From JAOUEA01 sp963825635 (lineage in GTDB: Bacteria; Actinomycetota; UBA4738; HRBIN12), in contig CAWGTU010000001.1 of NCBI GenBank assembly GCA_963825635.1, positions 1,054,001 to 1,118,000 on the forward strand: 64,000 nucleotides of DNA, given 5' to 3'. The position numbers were made by a program, and so were the translations under genes. The notes beneath the pieces were generated by a model. The model was not told where the DNA came from, did no database searches, and saw nothing but the letters and a program-made list of their open reading frames with translations. Positions 41,020 through 48,897 of the stretch are shown here, in pieces; positions within the stretch are counted from its first letter, which is position 1, and each line of letters opens with the position of its first letter.

Positions 41020-42030
41020 TCAGCCGAGGAGGTCCAGCAATCGCCTGCCGCTCGCCGTCAGCTCCGAGTAGACCTCGCGGCCCTGACGTCTCGCATCGAC
41101 GACGCCTGCGCGCCTGAGCACCCCGAGCTGCTGGGAGACGGCTGCGGGCGTGAGGTGCAGCCGGTGTGCGAGCTCGCTCGTCGTCATCGGCACGTTCAAC
41201 ACGCGCAGGATGTCGGCGCGGGTGCCCCCGATCAGGTCGTCCATCGCGCCGTCGCCGCGCGCGTCCTGCGGCTCGTCCCAGAGCTCGGCGATGCCGCGGG
41301 GGGAGTAGGACAGGGTCGGCTGCAGGTCGTCGCCCATCAGGATCGCGATGCCCGGCCAGTCGAAGACGGCCGGGATCAGCACCAGGCCGCGACCGCCGGG
41401 GTCGACGTCCTCACACATCTGCTTGTCGATCACGAGTGCATCGCCCGCCCACGACAGCGACGGGTGCAGGTCGGCGAAGAGCAGCTCGGCGCCGCCGAGC
41501 GCGAGCTGGCGGGCGCGGTACGTCACGTCGGCCTCGTGCAGGGCCCGGATGCGGGGCCAGTGCGGCTCGATCGTGAGCTTCCAGTACTCGCGCATCTGCT
41601 CCACGAGCCTGCCCACGAACGGCGCGGGGTCTTCGAGGATCTCCTGCGTCATCGCGGCGACCGGCGCCCCCCCGAGCGACCCGATCATGTGGGAGAGCTC
41701 GGCGCTGATGCGGGCGGGCTCGGTGCGGGCCACCTGTTCCAGCTCGTCCTCGAACTGGGGGAACGGCGTCTCGGGGGCCGGCGTGAGGAAGTCGGGGATG
41801 TACGGATGCAAGGTCGGGGGGAGTCCCGGGGGCGGGACCATCGCGAAGAGGATCCCGAGGTCGCGCCCCTCGATCGCGGCCTTCGCCTCCTGCACCCACG
41901 GCAGGTGCAGCGCGTGCTTCGAGGGGTCGCGCATCGGCTTGTAGAGGCTCATCCCGAGCTCCCAGATCGGGGAGAACGCGAACCGAGTCTCCGCCAGGTC
42001 GTCGCTCGAGAGGTGGATGCTGACCGCCAT
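41020..42030 (-). CDS. ArsR-type regulator with N-terminal DUF5937-like domain
   Basis: 336 aa, much longer than a plain ArsR protein. Residues ~1-240 form a DUF5937-like sensor region ('RFAFSPIWELGMSLYKPMRD', 'HALHLPWVQEAKAAIEGRDL'). Residues ~255-336 are the winged helix: 'GTRADILRVLNVPMTTSELA', 'LHLTPAAVSQQLGVLRRAGV' (recognition helix), 'GREVYSELT'. No metal-binding Cys pair is apparent, so a metal is unlikely to be its signal. Probably a repressor of unknown ligand. ATG 42030; the AT-rich 42031-42060 with TAGCTTAAAT just upstream likely contains its promoter. Confidence 0.82.
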   Translation of the reverse strand: MAVSIHLSSDDLAETRFAFSPIWELGMSLYKPMRDPSKHALHLPWVQEAKAAIEGRDLGILFAMVPPPGLPPTLHPYIPDFLTPAPETPFPQFEDELEQVARTEPARISAELSHMIGSLGGAPVAAMTQEILEDPAPFVGRLVEQMREYWKLTIEPHWPRIRALHEADVTYRARQLALGGAELLFADLHPSLSWAGDALVIDKQMCEDVDPGGRGLVLIPAVFDWPGIAILMGDDLQPTLSYSPRGIAELWDEPQDARGDGAMDDLIGGTRADILRVLNVPMTTSELAHRLHLTPAAVSQQLGVLRRAGVVDARRQGREVYSELTASGRRLLDLLG

Positions 42031-42096
42031 CGCTTTCGGGTTAGCTTAAATGCTTTCATGTGGGAAGGCAAGCCCCTATCCTGCGCCTTGAAACGT

Positions 42097-42112
42097 TGTA
42101 GCAAACGCTACA
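42097..42112. promoter_or_regulatory. Palindrome between the ArsR-type gene and a small ORF
   Basis: TGTAGC-AAAC-GCTACA, perfect 6-bp arms and 4-bp spacer. It lies 26 bp before ATG 42138 and 67 bp upstream of the ArsR-type gene, just after a TTGAAA (42088-42093) that could be a -35 box. It is a reasonable operator for the adjacent ArsR-type regulator, or a 5'-UTR hairpin of the small gene. Confidence 0.45.
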
Positions 42113-42137
42113 GGGACCCGATGAAGGAGGTGCAGCG

Positions 42138-42284
42138 ATGATCTTCGGTTGGACCGACGATCTGTTCCGTCACCGAGAGCGGGAGCTGCGGGACGCCAGC
42201 GAGCGCCTCCGCAGCGGACGGCGCCGCGTGCGCCGCGGGCGCGAGGGCGTCTCGCCCGAGCGCCGGCCGCGCCCCGTCCGGTGA
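42138..42284 (+). CDS. Small Arg-rich protein (48 aa) with a perfect Shine-Dalgarno
   Basis: Begins 'MIFGWTDDLFRHRERELRDA' and continues with Arg-rich repeats ('RSGRRRVRRGREG') to TGA 42282-42284. About 16 of 48 residues are Arg. No family recognised. AAGGAGGTG (42124-42132) is a perfect anti-16S sequence five bases before ATG, the best in the window, and the gene is followed by three strong hairpins. An overlapping ATG at 42121 is in another frame. Nucleic-acid binding is possible given the charge, but this is only inference. Confidence 0.55.
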   Translation: MIFGWTDDLFRHRERELRDASERLRSGRRRVRRGREGVSPERRPRPVR

Positions 42285-42296
42285 ACGTCCGGATGG

Positions 42297-42426
42297 TCCG
42301 GTTCCCCTCGCGCGCGAGCGCACCTCTCTCAGGGGAACCGGAACCTCCGGCACCGGCCGGCCCGGTATCGGGCCGGCCATGATCGGTGGGGCCGGGGCGA
42401 GTCGCTCACCACGACGCCCCGGCCCC
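42297..42426. terminator. Three consecutive strong hairpins between convergent genes
   Basis: Hairpin 1: TCCGGTTCCCCT (42297-42308) with AGGGGAACCGGA (42331-42342), 12 bp, 22-base loop. Hairpin 2: GGCCGGCCCG-GTAT-CGGGCCGGCC (42355-42378), 10 bp. Hairpin 3: GGGGCCGGGGCG (42388-42399) with CGCCCCGGCCCC (42415-42426), 12 bp, 15-base loop. All are perfect. They separate the rightward small gene from the leftward icd gene and most simply act as bidirectional terminators; no U-tracts are present. Confidence 0.65.
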
Positions 42427-42440
42427 GACCGTTCGCTCCG

Positions 42441-43901
42441 TCAGTTCTCGCCCTGATCCCTCGTGAAGCCGAGCTCGCCGTCGAACTCCATCAGCTTCTC
42501 GATGTGCATCCACGTGTGACGACGCGAGATGCGAGCCAGCAGCTGGTGCACGTCCTCGTCCCACAGGTCTCCGGGGTTCTCCCGGATGATGAACCGGCAT
42601 CGCCAGTGGTCGAGCGTGTCGGTGATCGCGCCGGTCGCTGGGTACACCTTCGTGCCGCGGCTGGATATCATCTTCAGCTCGAGCCGGGTACCCTCGGCGA
42701 GCTCGGTGAGCGAGGCCCCGAGCTCCGAGGCCGTGAGCGGGGACTCAACGAACACGTCCAGGCCGACCACGTTGCGCTCGGTGGGCTTGACGTAGTCGGG
42801 ATCGGCCGAGAGCACCGGGAGCTGCAGCGGCTTGACCTCTCGCACGGTCCAGTTCTCGGTCTGCGTGCCCAGGTTGGCGATGATCGCCTCGGTGTAGGCC
42901 GTCGTCGGGGTGCCTCGGTCATAGCCGAGGACGTCGCCGGTGAGCGTGCCCGACTCGAGCGTGACGAAGACCGCGTGCTCGATCGCGGTCGCCTGCTCGA
43001 ACAGGCCGAGGTAGCGCAGCATCAACACCGAGGACAGGATCATCGCCGTCGGGTTGATCACGTCCTTGCCCGCGTACTTGGGCGCCGAGCCGTGCACCGC
43101 CTCGAAGATCGCGACGTCGTTGCCGATGTTGGCGCTCGGGGCGAAGCCCAGGCCGCCGATCAGCGCCGAGGACAGGTCGGAGAGGATGTCGCCGTTCATG
43201 TTCGTCGTGACGATCACGTCGTACTGCTCGGGACGCTTCACGAGCTGGTGTGCGGCGTTGTCTACGATCACGTGCCAGCTCTCGATGTCGGGGTAGTCCG
43301 GAGCCACCTGCTCGAAGACGCGTTTGAGCGTTCCCTCGGTGAACTTCATGATGTTGGCCTTGGTCGCGCACGCGACCGTGGGGCGCCCCTCGCTGCGCGC
43401 GTACTCGAAGGCGAACCGAGCGATCTTCTCCGAGCCCTTCACGCTGATCAGTTTCAGGGCCTGGGCGACGCCTGGGGTCTGCATGTACTCGATCCCGGCG
43501 TAGAGGTCCTCGACGTTCTCGCGGACCATCACCATGTCGATGCCCCGGCCCGAGTATGGGGTGGTGACGCCGGGCATCTCGCGCACGGGGCGAACGTTCG
43601 CGTAGGTCTCGTACAGCTTGCGCAGGGTGACGTTCGCGCTCTTCTCCCCGAAGCCGACCGGGGTCTCGAGCGGTCCTTTCAAGGAGACGCGGGTGCGTGC
43701 GATCGAATCCATCGTCTCCTGGGGCACCCCCGAGGCCACGCCCTTCTTGAAGACCTCCGCGCCGGCCTCGGCCTCCTCCCAGTCGATCGGGGCGCCCGCG
43801 GCTTCGACGATCGCCTTCGCGGACGCGACCACCTCCGGGCCGATGCCGTCGCCGGGGATCAGGGTGACGGGGAAGCGGACGGGTACGTCGGTGTCGCTCA
43901 C
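42441..43901 (-). CDS. icd: NADP-dependent isocitrate dehydrogenase (Thermus-like long form)
   Basis: 486 aa. Converts isocitrate to 2-oxoglutarate and CO2 in the TCA cycle. Conserved: 'TLIPGDGIGPEVVASAKAIV', 'VSLKGPLETPVGFGEKSANV' (substrate Ser in the phosphorylation-loop position), 'NVRPVREMPGV', 'VMVRENVEDLYAGIEY', 'DNAAHQLVKRPEQYDVIVTT' and 'EAVHGSAPKYAGKDVINPTA'. A ~140-residue C-terminal extension ('LDVFVESPLTASELGASLTE', 'DHWRCRFIIRENPGDLWDED') is typical of the Thermus/Rickettsia-type homodimeric enzyme and not of the monomeric actinobacterial ICDH. GTG 43901 has GAGGAGG at a good distance. Divergent from the phosphoesterase genes. Confidence 0.92.
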   Translation of the reverse strand: MSDTDVPVRFPVTLIPGDGIGPEVVASAKAIVEAAGAPIDWEEAEAGAEVFKKGVASGVPQETMDSIARTRVSLKGPLETPVGFGEKSANVTLRKLYETYANVRPVREMPGVTTPYSGRGIDMVMVRENVEDLYAGIEYMQTPGVAQALKLISVKGSEKIARFAFEYARSEGRPTVACATKANIMKFTEGTLKRVFEQVAPDYPDIESWHVIVDNAAHQLVKRPEQYDVIVTTNMNGDILSDLSSALIGGLGFAPSANIGNDVAIFEAVHGSAPKYAGKDVINPTAMILSSVLMLRYLGLFEQATAIEHAVFVTLESGTLTGDVLGYDRGTPTTAYTEAIIANLGTQTENWTVREVKPLQLPVLSADPDYVKPTERNVVGLDVFVESPLTASELGASLTELAEGTRLELKMISSRGTKVYPATGAITDTLDHWRCRFIIRENPGDLWDEDVHQLLARISRRHTWMHIEKLMEFDGELGFTRDQGEN

Positions 43902-43991
43902 GCGGGCCTCCTCGCGGTTCGGTGCGCGGTCGTCGTCGGTCGCGTGTCATCGTAGCGGCGCCTGCGGCCGTCGCCGAGGGGAGCGTCTAGC

Positions 43992-45641
43992 ATGGGCCGC
44001 CAGATGCGCTCCCGTCGTGCCCTCGCCGTCGTCTCGCTGCTCACGGTCGCCGGACTCGTCGCGGTGGCATGCACGTCGGACGACGCGCCGACCACGTCGG
44101 CGACGTCGAGCGCTCCATCGGAGCCGCCCGATCCGTCCGCCACGGTCGCCGCGGAACCCTCGGACTCGAACTGGATCGAACCCACCGACGTGCTCGGTGC
44201 GCCGAACCTGGTGAGCGAGCCCGACCCGGCCCTCGCCCCGAATGGGGTCGACACGCAGCCCCTGCGGTCGCCGCCCGAGCTACAGGCGGCGGCCGACCGC
44301 TCGCGACCCTTCGACCCCGCCGCCGGCATCATGAACCTCGACCACCTGGTCTTCATCGTGCTCGAGAATCGCTCGTTCGATCATTACTTCGGCACGTTCC
44401 CCGGCGCCGACGGCATCCCCATGGACGCGCGGGACCGGCCCAAGGTCTGTCTGCCCGACCCCGAGCAGGGAGGGTGCCACCGCCCGTACCACGACACGAA
44501 CTTCATCGATCAGGGCGGTCCGCACGGCGAGGTCGGCAGCGAGATCTCGATCAACGGCGGGGCGATGGACGGCTTCGTCGAGGCTCGGCGTGTGATCGGC
44601 AACGGGTGCGACAAGCATCCCGACGAGAAGCCGTGCCCGCAGGCCGTCGACGGTCCGCAGGGTCAGCCCGACGTGATGGGCTACCACACGGAGGAGGAGC
44701 TCCCGATCTACTGGAAGTACGCCGAGACGTTCACGCTGCACGACCGCATGTTCGCGCCCACGGACTCGTGGACGCTGCCCGCGCACCTGTTCCTGATCTC
44801 GGCCTGGTCGGCGACCTGCAGCGACCTCGACGACCCGATGTCGTGCTCGTCGGACCAGAAGTTCCCCGGTGGCATCTACGCCGACGAGCCATCGAAGATC
44901 TGGGCACCGAAGATGGGCGAGCCCCGGCCGTACGTGTGGGCTCCGATCACCTGGCTCCTCTACAAGGCCGGCGTGAGTTGGGGCTACTACGTCGGCGAGG
45001 GCACCTGCGTCGCCCCGCCCTGCGAGCACCTCGAGGGCATCCTCACGGCGCCGGTGCAGAATCCGCTACCCGGGTTCACCGCGACGGCCGCGACCGGCCA
45101 GCTCGACAACATCAGGCCGAACACGGAGTTCATCCGCGACGCTCGCAACGGCGACCTGCCGAGCGTCTCGTGGTTCATGCCCGAGAAGGACAAGGGGGAG
45201 CACCCGCCCGACTCGATCGAGGTGGGACAGGCCTACGTGGCCAAGGCGATCAACGCGATCATGGAGGGTCCCGAGGAGCAGTGGATGCGCACCGCGATCT
45301 TCCTCACCTGGGACGACTGGGGTGGCTTCTACGACCACGTGAAGCCGCCCGTGGTCGACGAGAACGGGTGGGGGCTGCGGGTGCCGTCGATGGTGATCAG
45401 CCCGTGGGCGAAACCCGGATTCATCGACTCCCAGACCCTCAGCTACGACGCCTACCTGAAGCTGATCGAGGACCGCTTCCTCGGTGGGGAGCGCCTCGAC
45501 CCAGAGACCGACGGGTGGCCGGACTCTCGCCCCACGGTGCGCGAAGAGGTGAAGCTGCTCGGCGACCTCGCCCTCGACTTCGACTTCACGCAGGAGCCGT
45601 TGCCACCGCTCGTGGTCGACCCCTGGCCGTTCCGGGGCTGA
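43992..45641 (+). CDS. Phosphoesterase-family lipoprotein (phospholipase C/AcpA-like), copy 1
   Basis: 549 aa from ATG 43992 (545 from ATG 44004). Lipoprotein signal with lipobox 'LVAVAC', anchoring it outside the membrane. Catalytic domain of the PF04185 family: 'FIVLENRSFDHYFGTFPGAD' (metal Glu and Asn near the nucleophile position), 'EDPRHT-like' segment absent but 'YAETFTLHDRMFAPTDSWTL' present, and 'TWDDWGGFYDHVKPP' (Asp/His metal ligands). Members hydrolyse phosphodiesters or phosphomonoesters of lipids and nucleotides. It has a tandem paralogue 64 bp downstream. TAGCAT overlaps the first ATG, so 44004 may be the real start. Confidence 0.85.
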   Translation: MGRQMRSRRALAVVSLLTVAGLVAVACTSDDAPTTSATSSAPSEPPDPSATVAAEPSDSNWIEPTDVLGAPNLVSEPDPALAPNGVDTQPLRSPPELQAAADRSRPFDPAAGIMNLDHLVFIVLENRSFDHYFGTFPGADGIPMDARDRPKVCLPDPEQGGCHRPYHDTNFIDQGGPHGEVGSEISINGGAMDGFVEARRVIGNGCDKHPDEKPCPQAVDGPQGQPDVMGYHTEEELPIYWKYAETFTLHDRMFAPTDSWTLPAHLFLISAWSATCSDLDDPMSCSSDQKFPGGIYADEPSKIWAPKMGEPRPYVWAPITWLLYKAGVSWGYYVGEGTCVAPPCEHLEGILTAPVQNPLPGFTATAATGQLDNIRPNTEFIRDARNGDLPSVSWFMPEKDKGEHPPDSIEVGQAYVAKAINAIMEGPEEQWMRTAIFLTWDDWGGFYDHVKPPVVDENGWGLRVPSMVISPWAKPGFIDSQTLSYDAYLKLIEDRFLGGERLDPETDGWPDSRPTVREEVKLLGDLALDFDFTQEPLPPLVVDPWPFRG

Positions 45642-45705
45642 GCCGACGCCTGTCGATCGAGCCTGGTTGTTCGGCCGGGCACCACGGGCAGGCTACGATC
45701 GCGCG

Positions 45706-47343
45706 ATGGCTCGAGTGAGCGGTTCCCTGCTGCGCTGGCGACCCGCCGCCGTCCTGGTCGTGGTCGGCATCGTGGCGGTGGCGTGCGTCTCCGCTGACGC
45801 CGACCCGCCTGGCGACACAGCGGGTGCCCAGCTCTCGCCGAGCCCCGAACCCGCTCGCGCGCGGCCTGAGCCGACGGGCGAGGTCCCGCTCCCGTTCCTC
45901 GTGCCCGACCGCTTCCCGGTCGCTCCCGAGCGCGCGCCGATCGGGGTCGACACGCGTCCACTGCGGGATCCGCCCGAGCTGCAACCGGTGGCCGATCCCT
46001 TCCGCCCGTTCGACCCCGCGGCCGGCATCATGAACCTCGACCACCTCGTGTTCCTCGTGCAGGAGAACCGGTCGTTCGACCATTACTTCGGCACGTTCCC
46101 GGGGGCCGACGGCATCCCGATGGACGAGAGCGGCAAGCCGAGCGTCTGCGTGCCCGACCCCGCACGCGACATCTGCCACCGGCCCTACCACGACCGCAAC
46201 CTGTTCGACTCGGGTGGGCCCCACGGCGAGTTCGCGTCGCAGATCTCGATCGCCGGCGGACGCATGAACGGGTTCGTGCGCGCGTTCCGCATCAAGGGCA
46301 ACGGATGCGAGAAGGACCCGACGGTCCCCCCCTGCCCGAAGACGACGTCGGGCCCCGACGGGGCGCGCACGCCCGACCTGATGGGCTACCACACGGCCCG
46401 CGAGATCCCGAACTACTGGAAGTACGCCGAGACGTTCACCCTGCACGACCGCATGTTCGCCCCGACCGACTCGTGGACGCTCCCGGCCCACCTGTTCCTG
46501 ATCTCGGGGTGGTCCGCGAGATGCCCGGTGCCCGACGATCCGATGGCCTGCGTCAGCGACCAGCGCAACCCGGGCAAGCGGCCCGGGCTCACATCGAAGA
46601 ACTGGACGCCCGACGCCGGCGAGCCGCTGCCCTACATCTGGGCCGACATCACGTGGCTGCTCTACAAGGCGGGCGTGTCGTGGGGCTACTTCGTCGGTCC
46701 CGGGAGCTGCGTCGTCGCGCCGTGCCAAGACTTCGAGGCGACCGAGACGCGCGCCGTGCAGAACCCACTGCCGGGCTTCCGCACGGTCGACGTGACCGGC
46801 CAACTCGACAACGTGCTCCCGAACACCGACTTCCTCGAGGCGGCGCGCGAGGGCACGCTGCCGAGCGTCTCGTGGGTGATGCCCACCGAGGGGCGCGCCG
46901 AGCACCCACCCCACTCGATCGCCGAGGGGCAGGCATGGGTGACCGAGATCGTCAACGCCGTGATGCAGGGGCCCGAGGAGCAGTGGCTGCGGACCGCGAT
47001 CTTCGTGACGTGGGACGACTGGGGTGGCTTCTACGACCACGTGCTGCCGCCCGTGATCGACGAGAACGGCTGGGGGTTGCGCGTACCCTCGTTCGTGATC
47101 AGCCCCTGGGCGCGAGCCGGCTACATCGACTCGCAGACGCTCAGCTACGACGCGTACCTGAAGCTGATCGAGGACCGCTTCTTGGGCGGACAGCGCCTGG
47201 ACCCCCAGACCGACGGGTGGCCCGACGCACGCCCCACCGTGCGCGAGGAGGTCGAGGCGCTCGGTGATCTCGCTCGCAGCTTCGACTTCTCGCAACAGCC
47301 GCTGCCGCCGCTGGTGCTCGATCCGTATCCGGGCATCGGCTGA
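45706..47343 (+). CDS. Phosphoesterase-family lipoprotein (phospholipase C/AcpA-like), copy 2
   Basis: 545 aa, lipobox 'IVAVAC' with Cys27. Long blocks are identical or nearly so to copy 1: 'FDPAAGIMNLDHLVF', 'ENRSFDHYFGTFPGADGIPM', 'YAETFTLHDRMFAPTDSWTL', 'DSQTLSYDAYLKLIEDRFLG'. The N-terminal 60 residues after the lipid anchor differ and are Pro-rich. It has the same metal-ligand sets (ENRSFDH, WDDWGG, YDH). Likely arose by tandem duplication and may have diverged in substrate. ATG 45706 has TACGAT (45694-45699) six bases upstream, so it can be transcribed independently of copy 1. Confidence 0.86.
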   Translation: MARVSGSLLRWRPAAVLVVVGIVAVACVSADADPPGDTAGAQLSPSPEPARARPEPTGEVPLPFLVPDRFPVAPERAPIGVDTRPLRDPPELQPVADPFRPFDPAAGIMNLDHLVFLVQENRSFDHYFGTFPGADGIPMDESGKPSVCVPDPARDICHRPYHDRNLFDSGGPHGEFASQISIAGGRMNGFVRAFRIKGNGCEKDPTVPPCPKTTSGPDGARTPDLMGYHTAREIPNYWKYAETFTLHDRMFAPTDSWTLPAHLFLISGWSARCPVPDDPMACVSDQRNPGKRPGLTSKNWTPDAGEPLPYIWADITWLLYKAGVSWGYFVGPGSCVVAPCQDFEATETRAVQNPLPGFRTVDVTGQLDNVLPNTDFLEAAREGTLPSVSWVMPTEGRAEHPPHSIAEGQAWVTEIVNAVMQGPEEQWLRTAIFVTWDDWGGFYDHVLPPVIDENGWGLRVPSFVISPWARAGYIDSQTLSYDAYLKLIEDRFLGGQRLDPQTDGWPDARPTVREEVEALGDLARSFDFSQQPLPPLVLDPYPGIG

Positions 47344-47357
47344 GCGAGCGGCGCGAG

Positions 47358-47428
47358 CTGGGGCGCAAGGATTCGAACCTCGACTAACAGGGCCAGAACC
47401 TGTCGTGCTGCCGTTACACCACGCCCCA
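47358..47428 (-). tRNA. tRNA-Gln (anticodon CUG)
   Basis: Minus strand, 5' end at 47428. TGGGGCG pairs with CGCCCCA in the acceptor arm, anticodon stem ACAGG/CCTGT with loop TTCTGGC (anticodon CTG), T arm CGAGG-TTCGAAT-CCTTG. CCA is not encoded (CTC follows the discriminator G). Confidence 0.93.
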
Positions 47429-47529
47429 ACGTGGCCCGGGCATGCTAACAACGGGGGGCACCATCAGCCAGGATGCGCGGCGCAGTCCCGACCCAGCCTG
47501 CGCCGCAACCGCGTTCACGGCCCCGAGGT

Positions 47530-47559
47530 TTGACCGTCGTGGGCTCGGAGGACTACGGT
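47530..47559 (+). promoter_or_regulatory. Promoter of the HU gene
   Basis: -35 TTGACC (47530-47535), 18-base spacer, -10 TACGGT (47554-47559). This gives a leader of about 32 bases containing the GGAGGGA ribosome site before ATG 47598. Confidence 0.55.
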
Positions 47560-47597
47560 GGGGGCTCGGAACCCTTGCACGACCGGAGGGAGCAGCC

Positions 47598-47888
47598 ATG
47601 AACAAGGGTGGCTTGGTCGCAGAGGTCTCCAGACGCACCGGCCTGTCGAAGGCCGATGCAGGTCGGGCGATCGACGCGATGATCGATTCGATCCGGGACT
47701 CCGTCGTCCGAGGCGAGCGCGTCACCCTCGCCGACTTCGGCACCTTCGAACGCAGGCATCGCAACGAGCGCATCGCACGGAACCCGCGCAGACCGCAGAT
47801 CCCGATCGTCGTGCCGGCACGCGACCTCCCGGCGTTCACGCCGGGCAAGGAATTCCGCGAACAGGTCGTGACGACGTCCGACGCCTGA
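47598..47888 (+). CDS. hup: HU/IHF-family DNA-binding protein
   Basis: 96 aa. Histone-like dimer that bends DNA in the nucleoid. Complete HU fold: 'KGGLVAEVSRRTGLSKADAG', 'VVRGERVTLADFGTFERRHR' (the GFGTF-type core, here DFGTF), the beta arm 'RNERIARNPRRPQIPIVVPA' and the C-terminal 'PAFTPGKEFREQV'. The family's 'P' in the arm tip is present. ATG 47598 follows GGAGGGAGCAGCC. It lacks the long Lys/Ala tail of mycobacterial HupB, so it is the short ancestral form. Downstream hairpin at 47893. Confidence 0.93.
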   Translation: MNKGGLVAEVSRRTGLSKADAGRAIDAMIDSIRDSVVRGERVTLADFGTFERRHRNERIARNPRRPQIPIVVPARDLPAFTPGKEFREQVVTTSDA

Positions 47889-47892
47889 TCGT

Positions 47893-47915
47893 CGGGCCGG
47901 ACCGCGAGCGGCCCG
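47893..47915. terminator. Hairpin between convergent HU and cold-shock-like genes
   Basis: CGGGCCG, 9 bases, CGGCCCG, starting four bases after the HU stop and ending nine bases before the stop of the opposing gene. Probable bidirectional terminator; no U-tract. Confidence 0.45.
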
Positions 47916-47924
47916 GCCGGCCGG

Positions 47925-48134
47925 TCACTCGAACGTGACGAGACGCAGCCCGCGCGCCACCGGACCGCCCTCGGCGTCCTCGAGGTCGAACGAGACGCGC
48001 TGGCCCAGTCGCAGCGTGAGGATGCCGGAGCGCTCGAGCGACGTGGCGTCGATCGCCACCTCGGTGCGGTCGTCCATCAGCAGCGAGCCGGTGACGCCCG
48101 CCAGGTCGAACTCCTTGATCGTGCCCTGCGCCAT
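47925..48134 (-). CDS. Small cold-shock-like (OB-fold) protein
   Basis: 69 aa. 'MAQGTIKEFDLAGVTGSLLM' has the start of a CspA-type strand pattern (G-x-I-K-x-F), and 'LRLGQRVSFDLEDAEGGPVA' the family's 'GQxVxFxxxxxxxGpxA' end. The RNP1 aromatic cluster (KGFGFI) is replaced by 'VTGSLLMDD', so single-stranded nucleic-acid binding by stacking would be weak; function is uncertain. ATG 48134 is preceded by GAGGAG about 11 bases upstream. Gap of 16 bp from the fbiD stop suggests co-transcription with fbiD. Confidence 0.65.
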   Translation of the reverse strand: MAQGTIKEFDLAGVTGSLLMDDRTEVAIDATSLERSGILTLRLGQRVSFDLEDAEGGPVARGLRLVTFE

Positions 48135-48150
48135 CGGTCGTTCGTCTCCT

Positions 48151-48795
48151 CTAGGTCCGGGTGGCGATCCGCGCCCCGAGGTCGAGGTCGCGGCAGACCT
48201 GCAGCGTCCGACCCTCGTGGCGCGACTCCAGCACGGTGAGGATATCGCTCGGGAGGTCGAGGTCGAACGCGAGCTCGGGCACGTCGACGACGGCGGTCGG
48301 CACGTCGGCCTCAGCCGCCCCCTGCAGATGCCGGCGGTAGGAATCGGGCCCGAAGCGTGCATCGATCGCCGCGGGGGGGCGACGGATCAGCAGGTTCGTG
48401 CCCGTCTCGTCCGCCGACGGCGCGACGACGACGGCGCCGAGCGTGCGGAGTGCCCTCGTGAGCGCGCCGTGGGTCACGAGAGGCGTGTCGGGGAGCAGCA
48501 CCGCGAGGGTGTCGACCGATCGTCCCTCGGCCTCCTCCTCGACCTGGCGGATCGCGTTGGAGAGCGGCGGCTGCTCCTCCTCGACCGCATGCGCCCCTCG
48601 CGACATCGCGATCTCGAGCACGGCCTCATCGGGCGAGACCACCCACGTCTGCCATCCGCTGAGCTCGAGGGTGACGTCGAGCACGTCCTCGAGCATGGCG
48701 AGCGTGAGGGCACCGCGCTCGAGCGGCGACAACACCGGGTCGAGGCGCCCCTTGGACTCGGACAGTGACTTGACGGGCAGGGCGATCACACGCAC
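48151..48795 (-). CDS. fbiD: 2-phospho-L-lactate / phosphoenolpyruvate guanylyltransferase (F420 biosynthesis)
   Basis: 214 aa CofC/FbiD nucleotidyltransferase. Activates phosphoenolpyruvate or phospholactate with GTP in coenzyme F420 assembly. Family pieces: 'VIALPVKSLSESKGRLDPVL' (GTP-binding start), 'LAMLEDVLDVTLE', 'LAVLLPDTPLVTHGALTRAL', 'VVVAPSADETGTNLLIRRPP' and 'ELAFDLDLPSDI'. Its presence shows that F420 is probably made by this organism, which bears on the LLM enzyme at 20897. GTG 48795 has TAGGCT nine bases upstream (48805-48810). Divergent from plsC. Confidence 0.88.
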   Translation of the reverse strand: MRVIALPVKSLSESKGRLDPVLSPLERGALTLAMLEDVLDVTLELSGWQTWVVSPDEAVLEIAMSRGAHAVEEEQPPLSNAIRQVEEEAEGRSVDTLAVLLPDTPLVTHGALTRALRTLGAVVVAPSADETGTNLLIRRPPAAIDARFGPDSYRRHLQGAAEADVPTAVVDVPELAFDLDLPSDILTVLESRHEGRTLQVCRDLDLGARIATRT

Positions 48796-48897
48796 GACGG
48801 CGCCAGCCTAGCGGCTGCCTCGACGGCCCGGTCGCCGGCGTCCCCGCGATAGGCTCTCGGCGCCGCACCGTCGCGGCCCGAAGGAAAGGACGGATCG

